Assembly: GCA_029859385.1 (NCBI GenBank)
Contig: JAOUDF010000125.1
Span: 1 to 7,390, forward strand
From: Nitrospirota bacterium
Lineage (GTDB): Bacteria > Nitrospirota > JAOUDF01
Length of the DNA: 7,390 nt
Direction of reading: 5' to 3'
Shown piece after piece: positions 1 through 6,358 of this stretch. Each line of letters opens with the position of its first letter. Within the stretch, counting starts at the first letter, position 1. The position numbers and the translations under genes are program-made. A model generated the notes under the pieces. That model ran no database searches and was not told the DNA's origin. It saw nothing but the letters and a program-made list of their open reading frames with translations.

Positions 1-1130
1 TTCGCGAAGATGACCTTGGCGTTGTGCGGCTCACCGTCAACAGGCATGATCTTGAGAGTCTTACCATAGGTAGGGCTCTTCTCGTCAACATCGAGCATTT
101 CGTGGTTGACGGGGTAGACCATGCCGGTGTTGGCAAACAAACCGGTGGAGAACTTGTTCAGGGCCATTACGAACTTGTCGTCGGCACTGATACTGATGTG
201 ACCGATACGGTAGTGAACCGGGAACTCGTCCACGACTTCCAGCTTGTCAAGGTCGATCTTGGCCACGGAGTCGGCCACGAAGCAGCTTTCATACGCATAC
301 TTGTTCTTCGTGTCCATAACCGTGTGCAGAGGACCGGCACCCGTCGGGATGACCTTCTTCACCGCCAGCTTGTCGACGTCGATAACCGTCATGGTAGCGG
401 AGAGCTTGTCACTGACCAGCAGGTACTTGTTGTTGGGAATGATGTCGTGACCGTGGGGGTTCTTACCGACCGGGATCTCCTTGATCAGTTTGAACGGATT
501 GGTACTGAACACCATGGTGGTGCTGTGATAGTAGTTACCCGCAAAGACATGCTTGCCGGTTTTGTCTACGTCGAGGTAGTCCGGGGCGCTGGGCGCCGGA
601 GGACAGTCGATGACTTGTGTTTTGCCCGTGGCGATATCGGTCTTTGCCATCTTGCCGGTGAGCTCACCGGTGGAGAAGAGGGTCTTCCCATCGGGGGTCA
701 TGGCAATGTGGTGGATACCGAAGGGGAAAGGCATGGCGATCAGCCTCTCCAGAAAACCGGTCTGAAGGTTGATCACGCCGATGGTGTTCGCACCCTTGTC
801 GTTGACATAGAGGTACTTGCCGTCGGGGGTACCGTTCTTGTTACCGGCGTTGGACCCGGAAAATACAGGCTCATGAAGGTCGACACCGACCAGGATATGC
901 CTGAAGGTCCGGAAGCTCGGCAGACCGATTACGGCAACCGCACCGTCGACACCGCCGGCGTTGTACATAAGCATGTAGTCCTTCACCGGGGCATCGCTCA
1001 ACTGACTCTGAGTTACATGCCAATCCCTGTCTCCCGCCGCTGCCTTCTTGGGGGCTGCGGAGGAAGGAACCGCGGAGTAAGCCAGCATCGCAGCTACCAT
1101 GGTTCCTGCTAACAGAACTTTATTTCTCAC
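1..1130 (-). CDS. NosZ-like exported beta-propeller protein (divergent nitrous oxide reductase family), 3' end outside window
   Basis: 376 codons are visible, from a GTG at 1130 to the window edge; the C-terminus is cut off. The start is set by an AGGAGG seven bases upstream. Residues 1-26 form a Sec-type signal peptide (MRNK, hydrophobic core, AxA-like SSAA end) without a twin arginine, as in clade II NosZ. The rest resembles the NosZ seven-bladed propeller: GLPSF near 69, DGKYLYVND 103-111, GIHH 138-141, NPHG 224-227, GPLHT 266-270, HYRIGH 306-311, NKFS 325-328, EPH 367-369. These match the usual CuZ ligand positions (His140, 226, 269, 311, 369, and probably His86), and Lys326 matches the second-shell lysine. 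The normal DxHHP pair reads DLHEP (84-88), so one ligand is replaced by Glu87. The segment between His140 and His226 is about 55 residues shorter than in classic NosZ, and the region supplying calcium ligands seems absent. There is no CXXCH heme motif. Family membership is well supported; N2O reduction is not established. Confidence 0.82.
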   Translation of the reverse strand, partial: MRNKVLLAGTMVAAMLAYSAVPSSAAPKKAAAGDRDWHVTQSQLSDAPVKDYMLMYNAGGVDGAVAVIGLPSFRTFRHILVGVDLHEPVFSGSNAGNKNGTPDGKYLYVNDKGANTIGVINLQTGFLERLIAMPFPFGIHHIAMTPDGKTLFSTGELTGKMAKTDIATGKTQVIDCPPAPSAPDYLDVDKTGKHVFAGNYYHSTTMVFSTNPFKLIKEIPVGKNPHGHDIIPNNKYLLVSDKLSATMTVIDVDKLAVKKVIPTGAGPLHTVMDTKNKYAYESCFVADSVAKIDLDKLEVVDEFPVHYRIGHISISADDKFVMALNKFSTGLFANTGMVYPVNHEMLDVDEKSPTYGKTLKIMPVDGEPHNAKVIFA

Positions 1131-1137
1131 TGTTCCA

Positions 1138-1143
1138 CCTCCT
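1138..1143 (-). promoter_or_regulatory. Strong Shine-Dalgarno site that fixes the GTG start of the NosZ-like gene
   Basis: A perfect AGGAGG lies seven bases before the GTG at 1130. The next in-frame ATG (codon 11, at 1100) has no such site and would remove the charged N-terminus of the signal peptide, so GTG is preferred. Confidence 0.85.
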
Positions 1144-1244
1144 TTCTTGTCAAACGTTAATGGATATCGGCTTTGAAACGGGGTTTTCTTGCATAACTAA
1201 CAACACCTTAGCTATTAAGACCACCCCCTTTTAGTAAACCGTGG

Positions 1245-1277
1245 AAAAAATGACTCGTGTAGTGGCTCTGCACACAA
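1245..1277 (-). terminator. Weak candidate intrinsic terminator or leader hairpin
   Basis: On the minus strand TTGTGTG (1277-1271) can pair with TACACGA (1261-1255), giving about 7 bp with two G-U pairs around a 9-base loop. Four bases later comes a run of six T (1250-1245). It lies about 70 bp past the PBP stop, so it could end the cimA-PBP transcript. It also lies at the predicted 5' end of the NosZ-like transcript, where it could be a leader hairpin or attenuator. The stem is A/T- and G-U-rich and separated from the T run, so this is tentative. Confidence 0.25.
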
Positions 1278-1285
1278 TGTGACAA

Positions 1286-1314
1286 AATCTAGAATACCTC
1301 CCATCGGAAGTCAA
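1286..1314 (-). promoter_or_regulatory. Predicted sigma-70 type promoter of the NosZ-like gene
   Basis: TTGACT (1314-1309) and TAGATT (1291-1286) are separated by exactly 17 bp, matching the -35 consensus at five of six bases and the -10 at four of six. Transcription would start near 1279 and leave an untranslated leader of about 150 bases before the GTG at 1130. This gives the NosZ-like gene a transcript separate from the upstream PBP gene. I saw no convincing FNR-type TTGAT-N4-ATCAA box nearby. Confidence 0.5.
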
Positions 1315-1348
1315 GGATAAAATCTGCATGACATGCATTTTGAGGTCT

Positions 1349-3715
1349 TCAGTCCGCCTCTTCGCTTTGCATCAGTTTCCTCAGCTTGCCTATGGCCGAC
1401 GCATCGGGAAGGTTAAGCTTCGGCTCATCGCCACGCCTGAAGTACTCTATATCGAAAGCTACCCCCGGTTCGGACGCTACATCTTCTATCCCCACTCCGC
1501 CCGTCGCCGGATTTATCTTCACGGAGACCACCGAATCAGGCATGGGGAAATCATCCACCGGAATGTCCTGCAGCGCCCTGCCCATGAAACGTGTCCATAT
1601 CGGCAGCGCGGCACTGGCGCCCGATTCTTTTCCCATGGGGCGGTTGTTGTCAAACCCTACCCATACGCCGGCGGCCAGCGTTGGGGAAAAACCGAGAAAC
1701 CAGGCATCCACCGAATTGTTTGTCGTTCCCGTTTTTCCCGCCAGCGGGCGGCCCAGGGCGCTCGCCCCTCTGCCCGTCCCGTAGCGGACCACATCCTGCA
1801 TCATCGACGTCGCCAGATAGCAGGTAGCCGGATCGACCGCCGCCTCATAGGTCGGAGAATTATTTTCGAGGGTCTCGCCCTCCTCGTTGGCAATATACTT
1901 TATAAATATCGGCGTCGAACGGGTCCCTTTTGCGGCAAATACGGCAAAGGCCGAAGTGAGCTCAAGCGGACTTGCGCTGAAGGAACCCAGGGCAAGGGTC
2001 AAGTCGCGCTGAAAAGGCCCCTGAATACCGACCTTTTTTGCAAAATCGGTGACCTTCCCGACGCCGACCTCCTTGAGCAGCTTGACGGTCGGTATGTTTC
2101 TCGAGTAGGCCAGCGACTCCCGCAGCGTCGTAGGACCATAGAACTTGTGGTCATAATTCTCCGGCTTCCAGGTGCGGGGAAGGTTTTCGTCAAAGGTGAT
2201 CGGCGAGTCATCGATCACACTGGCCGGGGAATAGCCGTGCTCCAGTGCTGCCGCATAAATGAACGGCTTGAAGGCCGATCCCGGCTGCCTGCGCGCCTGC
2301 ACCGCGTGGTTGAATTCACTCTTGGCGAAATCGTAGCCCCCTACCATGGCCCGCACATAGCCGGTGGAGGGTTCAATGGCCACCAGCGCGCCCTCTACAA
2401 GGGGGTCCTGTTCCAGGCTGAAGGAGGCCTTCTTCTTGACCAAATCAACTGTCTTTATGCGAACTGCGATCACATCTCCCACCGTGAGAACATCAGCAGC
2501 GTTCCTGACAGGGGCATTCCTGAGCACCTTGCCCCCATCAGTGGAAAGCCGCTTTCCCGCCCATGCCATGTCGGCAAGCCTGATCTGCCCCTTAAGGCCC
2601 CGGGCCTCAACCATGGCAAACCCCGTTTTGACCTCAATGACTGTCCCTGTTACGATTTCACCCGGCTTCACCGCGGCAGGCGCGAGAATCTCCCCGGCCA
2701 GACCGATCACCTTGCTCTTTTCAGGGTCTTTCTGGTCGATCGGCCCCCTGTACCCCTGGCGCTTGTCCACTGACCGCAAACCCTCCTGCAGGGCATCAAC
2801 GGCCGCCCGTTGCCACTGGGCGTTGATCGTCGTGTGCACCCTTAACCCGCCGTTGTAAACCTCTTTCTCCCCATAATTTTCCTCGAGGTGTATCCTTATC
2901 TGCTCCATGAGGTGAGGGGCCAGCTCCATCCTGTTCTTCAGGCTCTTGAGCTGGAGCGGCGTCTGATAGGCCTCCAGCATCTCTTCCTTTTTGATGAAGT
3001 GCTCGTCCACCATCCGGTTGAGCACAATATACTGGCGGGCCTTTGCCTTGTTGTAGTTGACATAGGGTGAATACTGGCTCGGCGCCTTGGGAAGCCCCGC
3101 AAGGAGCGCGCATTCAGCCAGCGAGAGTTCCGACACATGCTTGCCGAAATAGGTGCGGGCAGCCATCTCCACCCCGTAAACACCGTGACCGAAATAGATC
3201 CGGTTGAGGTAGAGGTCCAGTATCTCCTCCTTGGTGAGTTGCTTCTCCATCTTGATTGCCAGCATCATCTCCTTGACCTTCCGCTTGATGCTTTTTTCAG
3301 GGGTGAGGAAGAGGTTCTTGGCCACCTGCTGGGTAATGGTGCTTCCGCCTTCCTTGAGGCTCATGGAAAAGACATCGACCCAGAAGGCGCGGGTTATTCC
3401 CTGAATATCTATCCCGTGGTGACTGTAGAAACGCGCATCCTCCACGGCGACGATACCGTCCTTCAGGAATTTTGGAATCTTGGCAAGGGGAACAGGCACC
3501 CCTTTTTCCAGGGTAAACCTGCCCAGAACCCGGTCGTCATCGGAATAGACAATGGTAGCCTGGCTGGGTTTATAGTCCTTTATGGAATCGATCCAGGGGA
3601 GGTCGTCGGAATGGGCATAAAAAACCCCCAGCCCTCCACCGAAGGTGAGGGAGGCAACTATGGCGGCAACCATGAGCAGCCTGCGCCATGAAATAGTGCG
3701 TTTTTTTCTGGCCAT
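1349..3715 (-). CDS. mrcA: Class A penicillin-binding protein, PBP1A type (bifunctional glycosyltransferase/transpeptidase)
   Basis: 788 residues, close to family size. The protein polymerises lipid II into glycan strands and crosslinks the peptides on the outer face of the inner membrane. A basic N-terminus and one membrane anchor (about 12-34) precede the GT51 domain: VEDARFYSHHG with catalytic Glu92, GGSTITQQ 123-130, RKVKE with second glutamate Glu149, and EILDLYLN 164-171. An OB-like insert (roughly 350-435), typical of PBP1A rather than PBP1B, comes next. The transpeptidase domain has QPGSAFK with nucleophile Ser480 and Lys483, SRN 538-540, and KTGTT 661-665, so both active sites look intact. 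The start at 3715 is the first possible one, because an in-frame TGA lies just upstream; there is no clear Shine-Dalgarno sequence. It sits 34 bp after cimA on the same strand and is probably co-transcribed. The symbol reflects the domain class, not proven orthology to the E. coli gene. Confidence 0.96.
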   Translation of the reverse strand: MARKKRTISWRRLLMVAAIVASLTFGGGLGVFYAHSDDLPWIDSIKDYKPSQATIVYSDDDRVLGRFTLEKGVPVPLAKIPKFLKDGIVAVEDARFYSHHGIDIQGITRAFWVDVFSMSLKEGGSTITQQVAKNLFLTPEKSIKRKVKEMMLAIKMEKQLTKEEILDLYLNRIYFGHGVYGVEMAARTYFGKHVSELSLAECALLAGLPKAPSQYSPYVNYNKAKARQYIVLNRMVDEHFIKKEEMLEAYQTPLQLKSLKNRMELAPHLMEQIRIHLEENYGEKEVYNGGLRVHTTINAQWQRAAVDALQEGLRSVDKRQGYRGPIDQKDPEKSKVIGLAGEILAPAAVKPGEIVTGTVIEVKTGFAMVEARGLKGQIRLADMAWAGKRLSTDGGKVLRNAPVRNAADVLTVGDVIAVRIKTVDLVKKKASFSLEQDPLVEGALVAIEPSTGYVRAMVGGYDFAKSEFNHAVQARRQPGSAFKPFIYAAALEHGYSPASVIDDSPITFDENLPRTWKPENYDHKFYGPTTLRESLAYSRNIPTVKLLKEVGVGKVTDFAKKVGIQGPFQRDLTLALGSFSASPLELTSAFAVFAAKGTRSTPIFIKYIANEEGETLENNSPTYEAAVDPATCYLATSMMQDVVRYGTGRGASALGRPLAGKTGTTNNSVDAWFLGFSPTLAAGVWVGFDNNRPMGKESGASAALPIWTRFMGRALQDIPVDDFPMPDSVVSVKINPATGGVGIEDVASEPGVAFDIEYFRRGDEPKLNLPDASAIGKLRKLMQSEEAD

Positions 3716-3749
3716 ATGTCAGTGGTTTCTGATCGGGGAATGGAAATCG

Positions 3750-5336
3750 TTAGTGAGAGGCCACGGTCCGCGACCGCTCCAGGTCCTTGAGAAGCTTGTA
3801 CTCCACGCTGTCGACCAGTGCCGTCCAGCTGGCCTCGATGATATTTTCGGACGCACCCACGGTCCCCCACTCCCTTTCGCCGTCGCCCGACTCGATGAGG
3901 ACGCGGACCTTGGCGGCGGTACCCTTGTGGCCGGCCAGCACGCGGACCTTGAAATCGATGAGGTCCATCTCCCGGAGATGAGGATAGAAGGGCTCCAGCG
4001 CCTTCCGGAGGGCCTTGTCCATGGCGTTGACCGGACCGTTGCCGATGGCGGCCGTATGCTCCACCTCGTCTCCCACCTTCAGCTGGATGGTGGCCTCGGA
4101 GATCGTTTCGCCGCCATCCCCGCGGTTCTCGGTAATGAGGCGGAACCCGATCAGCTCGAAGAAGGGTTCATAGCTTCCCAGTGCCCTTTTCATAAGGAGC
4201 TCGAAGGACGCTTCTGCCCCCTCGAAGGCAAAACCCAGGCTTTCCAGTTCCTTCACCGTGCCGAGGATCTGGCGGAGCTGGGGCGTTTCATGGTCGATGT
4301 CGATGCCGAACTCCGCCGCCTTCCCCAGGATGTTGCTCTTGCCCGCCTGGTCGGAGACCAGAATCCGCTGGGCATTCCCCACCACTTCGGGCCGTACATG
4401 CTCGTAGGTCTCGGGGTTGCGCTGCACCGCGCTGACATGAATCCCCCCCTTGTGGGCAAAGGCCGAGTCGCCGACATAGGGCTGGTGCTTGTTGTGGCTC
4501 AGGTTGGCCAGCTCGTCCACGAAACGGGAAACCTCTTTCAACTGGGGGAGCCGCCCTTCCGGCAGACAGCCTATCTTCATCTTGAGCTGGATATTGGGAA
4601 TGATGGAGCAGAGGTTGGCGTTGCCGCACCGCTCACCGTAGCCGTTGATGGTCCCCTGCACCTGTGTTGCACCGTTCCTGACGGCAGCCAGGGAGTTGGC
4701 CACACCCGTATCCGAGTCGTTGTGGGCGTGGATGCCCAGCGGCGCCCGGGTATGCGCCCGGACCGCGCGCACAATCTCCGCCACCTGTTCAGGCAGCATG
4801 CCGCCGTTGGTGTCGCACAGGACGATACAGTCGGCCCCCGCCTCCTCCGCCGTCTTTACCACCTGCAGGGCATAGTTGCAATTGGCCAGAAATCCGTTGA
4901 AGAAATGCTCGCAGTCGAAGAAGACCTCTCGTCCGTGGGACTTCAGCCATGCGATGGAATCGCGGATGATCTCCAGGTTCTTTTCAAGAGGGACGCGCAG
5001 CGCCTCGCGGACATGGAAGTCCCAGGTCTTGCCGAAGATGGTGACCGTCGGCGTCTCCGCATCGAGAAGCGCCTGCAGCACCGGGTCTTTATCCGGCGTA
5101 TGGTTCGGATGACAGGTGCTGCCGAAAGCCGCGATTTTCGCCGTCTTCAGCGACAGGTTCCGGGCCTCCTTGAAAAACTCCACATCCCGCGGATTGGCGC
5201 CGGGCCAGCCCCCTTCGACATAGGCAATCCCCAGTTCGTCCAGCTTCTGGACAATCCGCAGCTTGTCCTCTACCAGAAAGGAGATGTCTTCGGCCTGTAC
5301 GCCGTCGCGCAGCGTAGTATCGTAAATCTGGATCAT
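3750..5336 (-). CDS. cimA: (R)-citramalate synthase
   Basis: 528 residues. It condenses pyruvate with acetyl-CoA to (R)-citramalate, the first step of the threonine-independent route to 2-oxobutyrate and isoleucine, in the cytoplasm. The N-terminal HMG-CoA-lyase-like TIM barrel shows IYDTTLRDGVQ (4-14), CDTNGG (174-179), metal-binding GIHAHND with His203 and His205, and NGYGERCGNANL (231-242), whose Asn239 is the likely third ligand. HKGGIH (295-300) follows in the linker region. The C-terminal part (about 375-520) fits the LeuA-type regulatory domain, which in this family binds the end-product amino acid for feedback inhibition. Length and motifs fit the Geobacter-type CimA and set it apart from 2-isopropylmalate synthase, though the two families are close. 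I chose the ATG at 5336 because the DTTLRDG motif then starts at residue 6, as usual. An in-frame ATG at 5408 would add 24 unlike residues. A GGGGA lies upstream as a modest ribosome binding site. Confidence 0.94.
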   Translation of the reverse strand: MIQIYDTTLRDGVQAEDISFLVEDKLRIVQKLDELGIAYVEGGWPGANPRDVEFFKEARNLSLKTAKIAAFGSTCHPNHTPDKDPVLQALLDAETPTVTIFGKTWDFHVREALRVPLEKNLEIIRDSIAWLKSHGREVFFDCEHFFNGFLANCNYALQVVKTAEEAGADCIVLCDTNGGMLPEQVAEIVRAVRAHTRAPLGIHAHNDSDTGVANSLAAVRNGATQVQGTINGYGERCGNANLCSIIPNIQLKMKIGCLPEGRLPQLKEVSRFVDELANLSHNKHQPYVGDSAFAHKGGIHVSAVQRNPETYEHVRPEVVGNAQRILVSDQAGKSNILGKAAEFGIDIDHETPQLRQILGTVKELESLGFAFEGAEASFELLMKRALGSYEPFFELIGFRLITENRGDGGETISEATIQLKVGDEVEHTAAIGNGPVNAMDKALRKALEPFYPHLREMDLIDFKVRVLAGHKGTAAKVRVLIESGDGEREWGTVGASENIIEASWTALVDSVEYKLLKDLERSRTVASH

Positions 5337-5373
5337 AAAAAATTCCCCAAAAGGCAAGGATACAGAATGAGAT

Positions 5374-5402
5374 ACAATATCAGAAATGAAGAGCGCATAC
5401 AA
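5374..5402 (-). promoter_or_regulatory. cimA: Weak candidate promoter for cimA
   Basis: TTGTAT (5402-5397) and TATTGT (5379-5374) are 17 bp apart, with three and four matches to the -35 and -10 consensus. A start near 5367 would give a leader of about 30 bases, too short for a riboswitch or T-box. Some promoter is expected here because the flanking genes diverge, but this exact choice is uncertain. Confidence 0.3.
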
Positions 5403-5424
5403 GCACACCGTTTACGCCTGGGGG

Positions 5425-5456
5425 TTGCGTTACCGGCATTTAGCGAATAATATACT
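5425..5456 (+). promoter_or_regulatory. Candidate promoter for the plus-strand exported-protein/protease operon
   Basis: TTGCGT (5425-5430) is followed after 17 bp by TAATAT (5448-5453). An overlapping TATACT (5451-5456) is a better -10 match, but its spacing of 20 bp is long. Transcription would begin around 5460, about 35 bases before the ATG at 5496. A short inverted pair, ACGC (5414-5417) and GCGT (5427-5430), touches the -35 element and might be an operator half-site; it is too short to claim. Confidence 0.4.
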
Positions 5457-5495
5457 GCTGGAATCTTCATTCACCCTACCGGAGGCATTACTGAT

Positions 5496-6353
5496 ATGAC
5501 CGTCGCAACCCATGCTTTGAAATACCTTGTCCTTGCGGCATTGCTCCTTTCCGTGCCCACAGCGGCCATTGCCGCGCAAAAGGGTGAAGGCGCCTCCACC
5601 GTCACGCTGATCCTCGACTTCCCCATGGCCTTCGTGAATAACGCCCCTTCCGCGGCGTCTTCTCAGGAGATGGGGGACCACCAGGGGCATGGCGACCATT
5701 CAGCCCATGCGGGTCACGGCGGCGGGCATCAGCACGATGCCCCGGTCGCAAAGGACGGCGCCAGCATGACGACCATCGCCCACAAGACCTTCCAGGACCG
5801 GCTGCTGGTCTTCCAGGACGGGCGGGTTACTACCATAGACAGCCTCAGGTATTCGCTGCCTGCCGAGAATGTCCGGGCGGTAACGAACGAAGTCCTGACC
5901 TACTTCCGTCGGGGCGATGCGTTAAGGAGCGAGGCCATGGCCATCACCTTCGCCTCCGACTGGAAGCTGGTGGGAGTACCCAATGGCGGCAAGGAACGGA
6001 TCGTACAGGAGGGAAAGGTCTCCGGCGGGGTAAGGGATTTTCTCAGCGGCGAAAAACCGACGCCGGAGATAGGCAACGTAAAGCACGAGGTCAACCCCAA
6101 GACTCTCCCCCCTTTCGTCTTTGACGACATCGAGGGAAAGCTGGGGTTGAAGGGCCAGAAGAACACCGGCTACCGGCTGGAACTTCGCACCGCCACCGAG
6201 ATGACCGCCATTGTTGCCAAGAAGGGCAAGGGAAGCCGGAGTCAGCTTTTGACGTCGTTTACGCTCCATGTAACCATCAAGGACGGCAAGCGGTCCCAGA
6301 TAGAGATTGAGTTCCCCTATTCCAGGATTGAGGCAGAGGTTAAAGGCCGATAG
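5496..6353 (+). CDS. Exported protein of unknown function with a histidine-rich segment
   Basis: 285 residues; I do not recognise the family. Residues 1-27 are a clear Sec signal peptide (hydrophobic core 9-20, AIAA end, cleavage probably before Gln28), so the mature protein is periplasmic or outside the cell. A low-complexity region rich in His, Gly and Asp (59-81) holds seven histidines at 62, 65, 68, 71, 74, 78 and 80, a likely site for zinc, copper or nickel. The rest (about 92-285) has no cysteine and alternates charged and hydrophobic residues in a way that suggests beta strands, especially LLTSFTLHVTIKD (251-263) and the following 25 residues. The start is supported by GGAGG at 5481-5485, ten bases before the ATG. 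The stop is 5 bp before the M48 protease start, so the two are very likely one operon. Metal handling, or service as partner or substrate of the protease, is inference only. Confidence 0.87.
   Translation: MTVATHALKYLVLAALLLSVPTAAIAAQKGEGASTVTLILDFPMAFVNNAPSAASSQEMGDHQGHGDHSAHAGHGGGHQHDAPVAKDGASMTTIAHKTFQDRLLVFQDGRVTTIDSLRYSLPAENVRAVTNEVLTYFRRGDALRSEAMAITFASDWKLVGVPNGGKERIVQEGKVSGGVRDFLSGEKPTPEIGNVKHEVNPKTLPPFVFDDIEGKLGLKGQKNTGYRLELRTATEMTAIVAKKGKGSRSQLLTSFTLHVTIKDGKRSQIEIEFPYSRIEAEVKGR
5679..5735 (+). repeat. Histidine-rich low-complexity segment with three-residue periodicity
   Basis: Codons 62-80 of the exported protein encode histidine at 62, 65, 68, 71 and 74, exactly every third residue, then at 78 and 80, with Gly, Asp, Ala, Ser and Gln between. 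Both CAC and CAT codons are used, so the pattern is at the protein level and not a simple DNA repeat. Confidence 0.85.
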
Positions 6354-6358
6354 ACAGG

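Noticed and set aside
24..1112. Long plus-strand open frame of 362 codons opposite the NosZ-like gene
   Set aside because: Its product has no recognisable motif, while the minus strand gives a signal peptide, a strong ribosome binding site and NosZ motifs over the same bases.
1..1130. Reading the NosZ-like gene as a multiheme cytochrome or cytochrome cd1 propeller
   Set aside because: There is no CXXCH motif in the visible 376 residues, and the GPLHT, HYxxGH and EPH motifs are those of NosZ.
1271..1279. CACA-T-TGTG small inverted repeat at the predicted start of the NosZ-like transcript, considered as a CRP/FNR-family site
   Set aside because: Arms are only four bases and do not match TGTGA-N6-TCACA or TTGAT-N4-ATCAA spacing.
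1319..1341. Near-palindrome AAAATCTGCATG/CATGCATTTT just after the PBP stop, considered as a terminator
   Set aside because: Allowing for a loop, only about 4 bp of stem remain plus an A/T arm across a bulge; too weak to stop transcription.
1328..2773. Plus-strand open frame of 481 codons opposite the PBP
   Set aside because: Arg- and Pro-rich product typical of antisense frames in GC-rich DNA; the minus strand encodes an intact PBP with all active-site motifs.
5337..5408. 24-codon N-terminal extension of cimA to an ATG at 5408
   Set aside because: The added residues do not resemble a CimA N-terminus and the frame would cover the divergent promoter region; the ATG at 5336 puts DTTLRDG where the family has it.
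3645..5450. Plus-strand open frame of 601 codons opposite cimA
   Set aside because: Longer than cimA itself, but without family motifs; the minus strand matches citramalate synthase throughout.
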